DNA of 64,000 nt, taken from Quillaja saponaria. Taxonomy: Eukaryota > Streptophyta > Magnoliopsida > Fabales > Quillajaceae. How positions within the stretch are numbered: position 1 is the first letter of the stretch; every line of letters begins with the position of its first letter. The notes under the pieces were generated by a model. The model made no database searches, was not told the origin of the DNA, and saw only the letters and a program-made list of their open reading frames with translations. The stretch lies in the NCBI GenBank assembly GCA_029379385.1, contig CM055612.1:17298001-17362000 (forward strand), written 5' to 3'. A program made the translations under genes and the position numbers. Of this stretch, positions 39,029 through 50,887 are shown one piece after another.

Positions 39029-39620
39029 ATGGAAGTCGAAAAATTTAGTGGAAGACATCATTTAGATTAAAGACCAAGTCTTTATGGTGAATAATAATTG
39101 AATAGATGCTAGATTATATTTTATTGAATATGGTATATCACAGTGACCAAATCTGAACCCATATTTAGAATTAAATATAACAATGTATTGACTGGTCCCT
39201 AAATTCATTATTTGGCCAACAAATATGAGAAGTGTTCTCAAAATTCATCCAAGATAGTTATAAGCTTAAGGAATTATGCTTCTAACAAGTGTTGATAAGC
39301 ATGCATATGAGGAACAAACTAAGTAGTGGGAGCATAACATGCAAGCAATTTACTACGTGTTTAACTCTTTGTCATAAGGCTTATGAAAGTTACGTGACGA
39401 AATTGATAAGGCAACTATGACCATGCTTAGCCTTCAAAAGTTGAATGTAAAGCGTAGTTGTAATGCAAAATTTCATGTCACTTAGTTAAAATCTCAATCT
39501 TTAGGTAATAGTGCCTATAGCCAATAATGAAAAGGGATAATACTTCCTTTGTGGTTAAGAAGGTTGTTGGAAGACACATGTGAGAAATGACAAGAATCTA
39601 AAATAGTGCAAAGACAAACT
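39029..39620 (+). pseudogene. copia gag remnant
   Basis: ATG at 39029 reads MEVEKFSGRHHLD, then a stop. This matches the plant copia gag opening (KFSGxNDFxxW style). Near 39,550 a broken CxxCG...H zinc-knuckle-like segment is visible. Frameshifts are frequent. No long frame is visible between here and the right LTR, so protease, integrase and RT motifs could not be placed in 39,620-41,790. Confidence 0.5.
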
Positions 39621-41790
39621 ACACCCTAAAATGTGGTAAGTGTTACTACATTGGTCATAAGATCCTCCTCTATTTTAGTATTACCATTGGAACGTACTAA
39701 AATTTATAATGCTAATTTGAAGTACCAATAAGAACATTATGTCTATTTCTTTTAGAAATTGAATCATGTTCTTTTTATAATAATAAAGAGTTTATTTAAT
39801 ATTGGTGATTAATTAGTTTTTATAATTTAGAACTAGATGGTAATGTCTTGTGAAATTGAACAACTAAAATGAGAACCTTTGAATTCGTTTGATTAGGATG
39901 GTTACCCATACTTAATTATCTCTACAAAAAAAATGGTCTATGTTAAGGTAATTGGTACTTATTAAAGTATCAAAATGAAATATTTGAAATGTTCAAATGA
40001 TTCATATTTGAAGTTAAATAAAAACCAATTTAAGTATTAAACTTCTTAGATAAGATCAATGAGGGCTACTTAAAGCCACAAATTCTTAAATAACTCATAA
40101 GAGAATGTGATTCTCGTTTAGTTAACTTTTCTTAAAGAACGTCATAAGTGTTGTGTCTACAAGAGAAATCTTAACATATTAGATATGATACGATCTTAAG
40201 AGGTTATAATAATCTTCCAATTGATTTCTAAAACCACAATTAGTTTAGTTATATAGTTTCATCCAAGTTTATAATAAGACTCCATATTCGATATAACATA
40301 GGAGAAAAATCTGATCTTAATCGTTAAAATTTCAGAATTTGTATACTTGTGTAAAGAGACTTAGCATATAAAACTTTGAGATGAAGTTTGATATACTGTT
40401 TTGTGAATTATCCTAAAAAGGTTTAGGATATTAATTTTATCTCACACCAAGACAAAATTGTTTGTTTTGAAACATACTATTTTTCTTGAAAAATGATATT
40501 TTCTCTAGAAGTAGTAGTGTGAGTAAAATTCTTGAAAGAGATTCAAGAATCATAATTTATAAATCAAACTGAAAGATATATAAGTAAAATAACCTTAAAA
40601 TACATAAACTCCTAGTAGTTTTGAAAGATACCAAAGGTGAACTTTGGAAAATTGAGATTTTTCATATTTAATGACCTTAAGGTAAACCTTATAGATGATA
40701 AGAATCTTTCAAACTAAAAGAGCTAATATTTGACATTATTCGGAAATTGGTTGTATGTCATAAATTTTAATGGATTTTATTTACTCAAACAATAGGTATT
40801 ATACCTTAATTAACCTAACTAAAAGTATTGTATTTAATTTTTGCAAAAAGAAAGGTATATAATGTAAAGACAAAAAGGTAGCGACCTTTTGTTTAGTAAT
40901 GTTAATAGCGAACAATTATAAGCAAAGACAATCGTTGACTTTGATATATTGTTTCGTTAATAGTCTACAAAGATTTTACTTGTAAGAGTTACACATTCAA
41001 GCTTTGAGACATGAGATGCCTCTAAGGGAAATCATAACCAAATATCTCATTTGAAACAAAGAGAATATTATAGCAACCAAATTTTTTTTACATTTAGTGG
41101 TAATGACCACGTAGTTCAATGTTTCATTTTATGAATTGAAACAAGTTTTTCCGAAATTGGTTCATCCAATTCGTTATAGATATCAAAGAGTTTAATATAC
41201 ATAAGAATGTGGATAAATCAAGATTGTCAATAAGACTAGTGGGAGTATTATAAGTATTTTAGTTGAAATACAAGAATAACATACTACACATTAAGGATGT
41301 TGTATGAATGTAAAACTAGTTAAGAAGTTGTTTGATAATAGTTATAACTATTAGATTTAGAATCTAATATGTATAGTAAAAGGACTGAATTCTATATGTG
41401 AGTTCACCATTGAAATGGTCAATTGGAATTATAATATAGAAGAGACTATTGTAAATTCCAACACTAAATCTTTATATTTTCTTACCATGTTTGGATAACC
41501 AAGTTTGTTAATGAGCTTGAGAAGTTCTTAAAACATCTAGTAGTATGTACTATGATGACAATGGGGCTATAGCTCAAACTTTAAAACTTCGGTCTCATAA
41601 GAGGTTCAAACGTGTGGAATTATGATTCCAAATATGATTTAAGAAATCATATATAAAAGAATTTATATGATTTTGAAAAGATTAGGTCAAAGAGAGATTT
41701 TAGCAAATTCACTAACTTAAGCAAACCTAGTAGCTCAATCGACATCTTGAGAAGATGAGTATTAGATACATAATCAATTGTCTTTAGTTC
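39621..41790 (+). other. decayed copia pol region
   Basis: By position this should hold pol, but no open frame longer than about 60 codons is present and I could not pick out RT or integrase motifs by eye. It is rich in AT and stop codons in all frames. Confidence 0.45.
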
Positions 41791-41801
41791 AAGTGGGAGA
41801 T
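41791..41801 (+). other. polypurine tract of copia element A
   Basis: AAGTGGGAGAT immediately precedes the right LTR, where plus-strand DNA synthesis is primed in this class. Confidence 0.75.
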
Positions 41802-43484
41802 TGTTAGTAGTATGTCCTAAAGCCAATGACATGTGATGTTGTGGCATATTATTTTATGTACAATCTTATTCATAATATTAATAAATATAAGTGGCAAACA
41901 TTATCATGTATAAGAGTTATTAATTAAACATCATGAACCTAAAGAATTAAAGTAATGGAAATAAGCATCATGATGAGATCATGCTAATGAGATGTATTTC
42001 TTTAAAGCTTAATTCTTAAATGTTCCTAATCATAGGATCACTAAGTAAGGCAATAGTGAATCCGAATAGATTAGTACATATCTAGTTGGCTCAAAGAGTT
42101 GAGGGTGGCTAATCTCATAGTCACTTGTGTATGAGACACTAAGACAGATATGTAGGTGCTCATTAGAGAATGAGTTCACTGAACTGACTTAATTGAGAAC
42201 ATCTATATGGAGTTTCTTTACATGTCAATAGGTAGTTCTCATGTTATAGCTATGCAAATAATATTTTGACTTGAGACATCATAGTTATCTTGTATATACG
42301 TCATTATACTCTGATATCATTTCTGATTCTATTAATGAGTCACCTAAGAAGTAGTAATTGGGTATAATCAATTGCATATGGAGGTATGTGAATGTACAAT
42401 AAAGGATCTATCACTTTTAGTAGAAAAGAGAGAATGTTCAAGGTGGATATTAGAATATGGGTTTCTAATTTTCCTAATGAAGTTATAATCTTATGATTAG
42501 ACACATATGATTAAATTTAGGGTTTGATATTATTTCCATACCCAAATAGATTTAATCGAGATATTGCGTGATAGAAGAATTGAATTGCATGGTAACTGTT
42601 AACAGAAAGGTTCAAAAGGTTCACAACTATATTCATACTATTAAGGATAGTCATCATGTGCTGCTAGGCACTAATCTTGACTTGTAGGAAACCCTGATAA
42701 TTAATTAATTATCTATAGATGATTAATTAATTAATCTTAATTAAAGGGTGAATTAAAAAGATTTTTAATTTAAATAATTAGAATGAGTTCTAATTTAATT
42801 AGACAGGGTCTAGTAATAAATATGTAAAAGTTACATGCCTACTGCCATCAATAGTTTGAACCTAAGGGGTCACACACAAAATAACGATATTTAACTAAGA
42901 AAAGTTTTGGGGAATTCATGTAATTATTATAGTTTGTTAGGCATTAGATTTAATTATGATTAAATCCTAATGTTAGCATAATCTCTAATGTGTTAGGATT
43001 GTCAAATACATAAGGAGGTGGCTAGTCTTTATAAATATAAGACTTAACAAACTAAAAAAAGATACAGAAGAGAAAAATAATTGTACGTACTGTACATAGA
43101 GGATTTTAGGCTCATGAGAGTTTCTAAATTATAAGAGAGATTCGATAACTTGTGCTAGCACACAAGGAATCCCTTGGTAACCCCTTTCATCTTCAAGCAT
43201 GAAAATCCTTAGTTAGATTCGTTTGTGTGGATATACTTAAAAACGAGACACATGTATTGTTGCTGTGCTCTTGATGAATCAACAAAGGAGCGAAAGTCGA
43301 ATTAAGAATATGACGAAATAATTAAAAGTAAGCCTTAAAGGTACACAATTCTCTACTTGTTTAATTGTTAAACTATAATTAGGATCTTTCATATAATCAT
43401 AAGGTAATTTCATGTCAAAGGAATCAAAATTTTTTAAAATTTCGTTGCACATATGATTGCCATATTTTACATTGATTCCTAACA
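41802..43484 (+). repeat. 3' LTR of copia element A (1,683 bp)
   Basis: It lacks the ~35,265-35,310 block of the left LTR. It carries extra segments near 42,710-42,730 and 43,100-43,140. The multiple differences between the LTRs show the insertion is not recent. Confidence 0.92.
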
Positions 43485-43559
43485 GTTTAGACACAAAATT
43501 TGACTTATCCTCTTAGATAACTTACTCAAGATACTTGAACCCTTCCTCAAACTACCATG

Positions 43560-46500
43560 CATGGCTAATATAAAAAGAACCCTCATTGGTATCACAACCA
43601 ACATTAGCGGGTGCACTTTTTTCGAGCACAATTAACAAATAGATTCCTCACCTGAAGAGTTCCCTAGGCACAAATACTTGCTAGCTAGGCACGTTGGTAG
43701 AGATTTACACTATCGGAATGATTATGGTGATCCAGGGAGTCTATCTCAACTAGTTAATCTTTCTTGCACTCTTACAATAGTATATTTCACCTTAATTATT
43801 TCTCTCATTGGAACGATACACTTGAGGACTATTTTGAGTTCTATCAATTCACTACACCTGAGAAAGTTCGTTTCACTAAGTTTAAATTATCTGATGCTGC
43901 TAAAAAGTATTGGTAATGGGTCCTAAAAGATATGAGAGCTAGAAGTATACGAGAGATTGAGCTTTTGGAGGATATGAAAGAAATCTTTATCCATAAGTAT
44001 CTACCCTCTTATTATAGGGTAGACTTATATAACCAAATTCTAAACCTTAGGCAAACTTCCTATGTTGTCATTTATAGTGAAGAATTTGATAGCCTTCTTA
44101 TTAGAGGGCATGTCCAAAAAGATAAGCTTCAAACTCTTAAAAGGTTCATTGATGGTTTTCAAATGGTTGTTAGGAGAGAAGTGGATAGATTTATCCTTTA
44201 ATCTTTGGAGAAGGCCTATACATGTCAAACACTACCTCTGAAATTATCCTCATCCACGCACTTTATTTCAAGATAGTGGATATCGTCAATCCCAATTAAA
44301 CTCTCAATCTAGAAGTCTTTTACCCCAGTTTAGGACCAACTCTCAACCTACACTTACGGAAAAAACTTATAGTGCTAGAGAGTCTTGATCTGCTAACTAT
44401 CCTAGTGCTGTAGTTAACAAGTCTCGTACCAGTAGCACACTTATTCAATATTTTCATGGTTAAAAGAAAAGGCCATATAGCTTCTCAATGCCTTTAGTAA
44501 GAGAGCGTTAGTACAATAGGGAAAGTCGAATGACCTTTCATAGGATGAGTTTCCTACCTCAATCTTCTTGCTTATAGATTTTAACTCTGAAGATGATTGT
44601 GATGCCTTGAATAATCTTAGCGTGGATGATCAATATTGTCAAGTAGTAAGGAGAGTCTTATCCACGGATGGCCAGTGGAAACACACCAATCTCTTCATGA
44701 CTTATATTAGGTGTAACAATAAGAGTTGTTCTGTAGTCATAGATGATGGTAGCACTATGAATGTCATTTCCAAGGTAACTATAGCTAGATTCAACCTTAA
44801 GGTAAAGCTCCAATTAAAGTAGCTTGGGTATATAAGACTACTTTACTAGTAACCTAACACTGTATAGTCCCAATTTATTTAGACAATTATAAAAATGATG
44901 TGTATTATGATGTTTTACCCATAGACATTGCACATATCTTATTAGTGCGGCCTTGGATCTATGACTTAGTTGTGACCATTCATGGTAGGGATCATAATTG
45001 TGAATTCAAGTTCCAAAGAAAGAAAATCATTTTCATTCAAGCTAAACCCTTTGAAAAGAAGTCCCAAACTAAACCTAGCCTAAAAGTTGTGTCCTAATCA
45101 CCATTTGCTAAGATAATCAATCTCTTGATTGGTAAAGTTTCATAAAAAAAAGTCAGGAAAACACCTTTCGTTTAGCAATTGTGACTAGGTTGGTTTCACT
45201 AGAACCTAGTATTCCACATCAACCACTTGAGATAGAAAACTTGCAAGCTACATTCACTGATGTCATACTAGATGAGCTTCTTGATGAACTTCCCCCATGC
45301 AAGAGATCCAACATGCCATAGATTTAGTCCCAGGGTCCCAATTACTTAACCTTTCCCATTATTAGTGGAACCTTAAGGATTGTGAGTAGTTGAATAGGCA
45401 AGTCAGTGATATCTTTGGTAAAGGTAAAATTTGAAATAGTCTTAGCCCATGTGCATCAATAGTAGAGCTATCAGTAAGATCACTATCAAGTATAGGTTTC
45501 TCATAACTAGGCTTGATAATCTATTGGATATGTTAGTTGGGTCTAGTTGCTATTCTAAGATCGATTTGCATAGTGGTTACCATCAGCTTCATGTTAGACT
45601 AGGTGACGAGTGGAACACAACCTTTAATACTCAAGATAAACTATTTGAGTTGCTAGTCATGCCCTTTGGATTATCCAATGCTCAGTACTTTCATATGACC
45701 TATGACCCATGTTCTTAAGCCTTTCATTAGTAAATTCCTTGTGGTCTATTTTGTTAACATCTTGGTCTATAGCAAGTCCAAGAGCACTTAGATCACCTCC
45801 ACAGTCAGTTTGTTATTCTTAAGGAGGAAAAGTTTTATGATAACCTTAAAAAGTTTAGTTTCTTGTAGTCTAGTGTGCTCTTCTTAGGTTTGGTCATTTA
45901 TGTTGAAGGCATAGTAGTTGACCCTAAGAAACTTAGAGATTAAGGAATGGCATGAACCAAGGCCCATCACGGAAGTTCGTAGCTTCCATCTTCCTTGGTT
46001 TAGCTTCTTTTTATAGGGGACTTTCATTAGGGGCTTTAGCATAATTAATGCTATATGACTGAGTGCTTGAAAAAGGAGAATTTAAATAGACCCCTAGGCT
46101 ATTAGAGCCTTTGTCACTGTCACGCATAAATTGACTGAAGCACCTGTCCTTAGGCACCCAATTTTCATAAGATGTTCGAAGTCGCTTGATGCTTTTGGAC
46201 TAAGGATAAGTGGAATGTAAGTCAAGAAGGCCATCCCATAGTCTTCTTTAATGAGAAACTTTCATATGCTAAGCTGTTGTGGTTCAATCCCTTTTTCATT
46301 AGAGGTATTACTTGTTATCTTAAGAATTTGAACTCTATTTTCACCATCAGGCGTTACAATACCTACAATTCCAAAAAAACTCTAGAGTCTAAGCATGCTA
46401 GGTAGGTTGAGTTTTTGAATGAGTGCACCTTTGACCTAAAACACAAATCTAGGGTGGAGAATAAGGTCACTGATGGCTTGAGATGGATAGTGGTTGTCCT

Positions 46501-47950
46501 TAATGTATTGAGCATATGAGTTCTTAGGTTTGATAGACTCAAGGACGAGTATTCCACTTGCCAAGACTTTAGTTTAATTTTTCAGGAGATAAGTAAGGGT
46601 AATTATAGGGAGTAAGTTGACTTCTCTATCCATGATGGTTACCTATTTTGGTCTACTCGACTTTGTATTCCCCACACTTCACTTAGAGATTTTTTTTAGT
46701 TTGGGAGATACATATTAGTGGCTTAGTAAGTCATTTAGGTAGCGATAAGACCATAGCCCTATTAGAAAACAAATTCTATTGACCTTCCTTGAAACAAGAT
46801 GTTGTTAGGATTGTTTGCCAATGCTGAACAGGCCAATTGGGGAAAACTAAGAAGCACAACATTAGCCTAAAATCCCCTCTCCCTTTACCATATTAGCCTT
46901 GGCAAGACTTGAGTCTAGATTATATCTTAGGGTTACCCTGCACTGCCAGAGGAGATGACAGTGTATTTCTCTTAGTTGACAAGTTCTCTAAGATGGCTCA
47001 TTTTATCCCATGCTCCAAGATAGCTGATGCATCTCAGATAACAAAGATATTCTTTAGGGAAGTTGTCAAATTACAAGGTATACCTTCTACCATAGTGTCT
47101 GATAGGGATGTTAAATTCATAAGTTACTTCTAGAATATATTGTGGAAGTTATGTGGCACTAGTTTGAAATTCTCTTATGCTTTCCATCCATTGAAGGTCA
47201 AACTGAGGTTATTAATCATAGTTTAGGTAATCTTCTCAGGTGTATTGTGGGAGAAAAGCTAGGTAACTAGGATTTTGTGCTTTCCTACTATTAAATTTGC
47301 ATATAATAAATTTGTTAACAAATCTACGGGAAAGATTCCTTTTGAGTGTATCTATGGTTACAAACCCTGCATCCCTATTGATTTTGTTCCTTTGTCCCCT
47401 GATGCCTGTGTTTCTTTACCTACTGAAATATTTGCTATACACATTTGTGAGTTGTTTACTGAGATTTGTACAAAAATTGCAATGAGCTTGATTGATTATA
47501 AACTTGCTATTGATGTGCATTGTAGGGCTAAAGAGTTTAATGTATATGATCCTGTTATGGTTTACCTTCACTCTGAATGTATACCTCACACCTCATCTAA
47601 GAAAATGCATGCTAGATCTATTGGCCCTTATCTCATTAATAACAAACTTGGTCTTAATGCATATAGATTTGATTTACCTTCTCATTTGAATATTAGTCTT
47701 GTTTTCAATGTGGAGGATCTAATATTTATCCATGCAACTTTGAGCCTCATGTGTTGTCTTGTAGTGTTCTTACACGTTCGGTTGTCCCCAAAGTTTCATC
47801 ACTCCCATCCTAACATGATGAGATTGAGGCCGTGTTAGTAGATAAAGTTAAGGATGGGTGTCACCATCTTAGTTCAATGGAAAAATCACCCTACTTCTGA
47901 TGATGCCTGGATTTCTAAAGATGTGTTTCGCCAGTTGGACCCTTAGCTTT
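43560..47950 (+). pseudogene. Ty3/gypsy gag-pol remnant
   Basis: Order of recognisable parts. Retrotransposon gag lies at about 43,840-44,200, with MKEIFIHKYLPSYYR and YSEEFDSLLIRG. A broken zinc-knuckle region lies near 44,450. Protease is at about 44,725-44,820, where the active site reads IDDGSTMNVIS. A further protease-to-RT linker with LLVRPWIYDLVVTIHGR is at 44,940-45,000. RT is at 45,449-45,790, with [22 protein letters not shown] and a mutated catalytic block FVNILVYS in place of YxDDILxYS. Integrase is at 46,909-47,133, with [21 protein letters not shown] and VSDRDVKF. The integrase C-terminal part runs at 47,275-47,838. Stops and frameshifts break it at least a dozen times. Confidence 0.87.
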
Positions 47951-48008
47951 TAGATCATTATTTTCTACCGAACTCTCTGGAGTTAAGTTCTTTGTTACTA
48001 AAGTAGAA

Positions 48009-48294
48009 TGATGCAGACCCACCAATCAAAAACTTTAGGAGTAGGACTAGAAATAGAAAGAAGGATTTTTTTTATTATTAGTTTGGTTTTATTTAGTTAA
48101 TATTAAGACTATTTTATATTAGTATATTTTAAGGTTGTGTGTTGATGTAGGGTTCTTATATAAACCCTCAAGGTATATTGTGGAAACACCTTTTGATATT
48201 TGATTTTGAGGCTTAATATTCCAATCCCTTTTTTCTCTCTCTACCCTTTCTTCACATTCTTATAGTTTTCGGCAAAATCATTTATTGTGCTAAA
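48009..48294 (+). repeat. 3' LTR of gypsy element
   Basis: It starts TGATGCAGACC and matches the left LTR through ATCATTTATTGTGCTAAA. Confidence 0.8.
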
Positions 48295-48789
48295 CGGTAG
48301 TTAGTGCATCTCACATTAGAGAAAAGGTTCTAGGTACTTGAAGTTTGATTTGATTTTTTCTTACTCTTATTTTCTCTTTAAAAACCATTATTCTTAATTT
48401 ATAAGGACAAAAATTTATTATTATTTTAGTTAAGAAAAGAGACGGTCATTGAACTTATGAAAAGTCTTGCAAATAATCCATTTAAGTGCACAGAAGTTAA
48501 CTTAAAATTACAAACAATATTTTAAAATAGTATCAAATATATTAAACATGTACAAATCATACATAAAATAATTCAAATAAGATAAATATATATATAAAAA
48601 AAAATCTCCTATATTAGAAAATTATATGATTTGAAACTCATTTAATCATATATAACTTCAGTCTATACAATATTTGCAAAAATATTTGGTCAATAAATTG
48701 ACTTTTGTGTGAGCACGTGTCTTTCGAGTCTGAAATTAGTTCAAATATATATATCAAGTTGTTAATATATTAACTGACCTAGGCCATTA
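48295..48789. other. AT-rich spacer
   Basis: No gene or repeat was recognised. Confidence 0.5.
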
Positions 48790-49110
48790 GGCCTATTTGC
48801 CCCAATTAGCCTAACATTTCCCTATAAAATAGAAACCCTCCCAAGTTAAGGTAAGCTCTCTCTTGAAACTCCCATGCAGCTCCCCTTTTCACTGACTTGA
48901 GCATCAGAAAGGGACCTAGGGCAATACCTAGGACCTTTGTAGCCTGACAGAGAAATACAGGAGTAGACCTCCCAACCAAAGGAGATCCCAAGAAGAACAA
49001 TGGATAACTCGAAGGCCACCTCTGAACTCCCCTACAACCTTACAAATAGACCATTCGAGCATATCTCGGAGTCAAGCAAATTCGACATTAACAAGTGTTG
49101 ATTGTTTAGA
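48790..49110 (+). repeat. possible LTR fragment of a large gypsy (Tat/Athila-like) element
   Basis: This island is much less AT-rich than its surroundings. It has CCCTATAAAATAGAAACCCTC, then about 65 bases later CTGACTTGAGCATCAGAAAG. The combination of a TATA box followed by CTGACTTGAGCGTCGGAG-like sequence is typical of LTRs from the Tat/Ogre/Athila gypsy groups. No internal region or partner LTR is seen, so it would be a solo or truncated LTR. Confidence 0.4.
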
Positions 49111-50600
49111 CTTTCTACAAATATGGAAAATATTCTTATCAGGATCACAGTTGTTTGCTAGGATGATAGTGCAGATGTGATCTAGGATTATATCGTGTTT
49201 AGCTTCATCTTCTATTTTTGGTATGATGAAAATTCCAAGCAATGCTATTTATATTTGTAGATATGAAAATAAAAAGTCTAAAAAAATATGAAGAGTTGAA
49301 AATAAAATAAAATTGGAAGATAGAATTTTGAGAGATTAATTAGAAAATAATAATAATAACAAGCTACAAATTTTTATTTATTTATTAATACAATAGAATT
49401 AAAAGTAAAGGGAATAAAAAGAGTTACAATGCGAAAATAAAGTGAAGAAAATAGGTTGGAAAAAACAAAACACAATTTTGCTAATAGACAAATATTACAA
49501 AAAAAAAAAAAAACATAAAAAAATTAATTGATTGAAATTATGACTAATAAATATTTATAAATGGATATTTTTTAAAATATTTAACAATGTCACATGACAA
49601 TATTGGATCTGGATCCAAATCCTCTAAAGTGCGAAACTACAGGTAAAATGAACAATCTTAGTCTTTTGAAAAATTAACAATTTAGATTTCAAAGCCTCAT
49701 CTTTAAACACTATCTTTTGAAAAATAAAACTTGACATTAACATATAATTGATAAATTTTTTCATAATTACCATTTTTCAAGAAAATTATATATATTTTAT
49801 ATATATTTTGTATTTCAAATAATTAAGGCCATAGAGAAATTTCAAAGAGAAAATAAATTATTAGAGCATTTTAATTTTTATACATGAAAATAAAAATAAA
49901 ATTATAAAACTTAGAAAATGTGATATTAAAAAAAAAATCAAGTTTTTTGACACATTTTAAAAAAATCAAAACATGTAAATTCCAAAAGCAAACTAAGAAA
50001 CGTTTAAAAAGAATATCAAAAAATTTGAAAAAGTCTTAATTAATATATTAATATTAATGTAAAGTTTTATTTTGAAAGATAATATTTAGAGAATTTAGAA
50101 AGGAAAAAAAAAATATTTAGAGATGGAGTGACAAAATCTATGTCGCTAGTTTTTTTATTTTAAACTCTATGATTAGTGTACTTTACTTTTTAAAGTGCAA
50201 ATTACACTATAAGCGATCCAGATCATATCTATGTCTTGTAACACTTTGTTTGATTGGTTAATTATATTATCTTTCAATATTTTTTTTAATGATAATATAT
50301 GACTGACACATTTATTCTTCATTTTAACGTATGATATATATCACTTTGACTATGTTAGTAATAATAAATAAATAATTGTTATACTGAATTTTTTAATATT
50401 TATTATTTTTATATGTTTTTAATATTTATTAATGATCAATTACTAAAATTAAATAACACAAGTTATTAAATAATATTCTTAGTAAAATAAGCCGCTTTAT
50501 ATTTAGGTAGTACAGGCTGCACTCAAGTAATTACCACGCGCTTCCGTTTTTAAATTGTTTACTGCAACCAAGCTTTGACCATTATAAATTTACGAAGTCA
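49111..50600. other. AT-rich spacer upstream of sulfite reductase
   Basis: Very AT-rich, with A/T runs, and no coding or terminal-repeat signature seen. Confidence 0.5.
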
Positions 50601-50700
50601 AAAAGGAGTCCAGGTTCAATGTATTACGGTATCAAATTTCACAGTGTGTCAAGCACATCACAGCGTACGTTAGTACGCAGCACCAAAATTTTCTTATTAA

Positions 50701-50710
50701 TATATAAATA
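50701..50710 (+). promoter_or_regulatory. candidate TATA box of the sulfite reductase gene
   Basis: TATATAAATA lies 187 bases before the start codon. A CT/T-rich tract (about 50,735-50,770) follows, as in many plant leaders. It would give a 5' UTR of roughly 150 bases. Confidence 0.5.
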
Positions 50711-50887
50711 ATAAAAGCAAAATCAATTTTAGCTTTCCTTCCCCTTTTTTTTTTTTTTTTTTTTTCTTTCTTCATAGTCATAACTACCATCCAATACCAG
50801 TGCTTCTGTCTCACAGTTCAATTTTTTGGCACAAGGAGGGAAAAGCCCCAGCTTTATTCTTGGGGTTTCTTGGTTCTGTTTGCTAAG

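Larger units (their letters stand above)
34631..43484 (+). mobile_element. copia element A, full length, coding region degenerate
   Basis: LTRs lie at 34,631-36,284 and 41,802-43,484, each TGTTAG...CTAACA. The primer-binding site TGGTATCAGAG is at 36286-36296, one base inside the left LTR. A purine-rich tract AAGTGGGAGAT is at 41791-41801, just before the right LTR. Flanking bases GTTCA (34626-34630) and GTTTA (43485-43489) are a 5-bp target duplication with one mismatch. The element sits inside the gypsy element. Its internal 5.5 kb contains no long open frame, so gag-pol is decayed. Confidence 0.92.
32716..48294 (+). mobile_element. degenerate Ty3/gypsy element, split by copia element A
   Basis: A ~280-bp LTR at 32,716-32,995 recurs at 48,009-48,294. 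Shared blocks include TGATGCAGACC, TTTTATTTAGTT, TTATATAAACCCTCAA and ATCATTTATTGT. A primer-binding site (TGGTATCAAAG, 33003-33013) follows the left LTR. The gag-pol remnant lies at 43,560-47,950 after the copia insertion. Excluding copia the element is about 6.7 kb. No convincing target duplication is visible, so the exact ends carry an uncertainty of a few bases. Confidence 0.82.
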
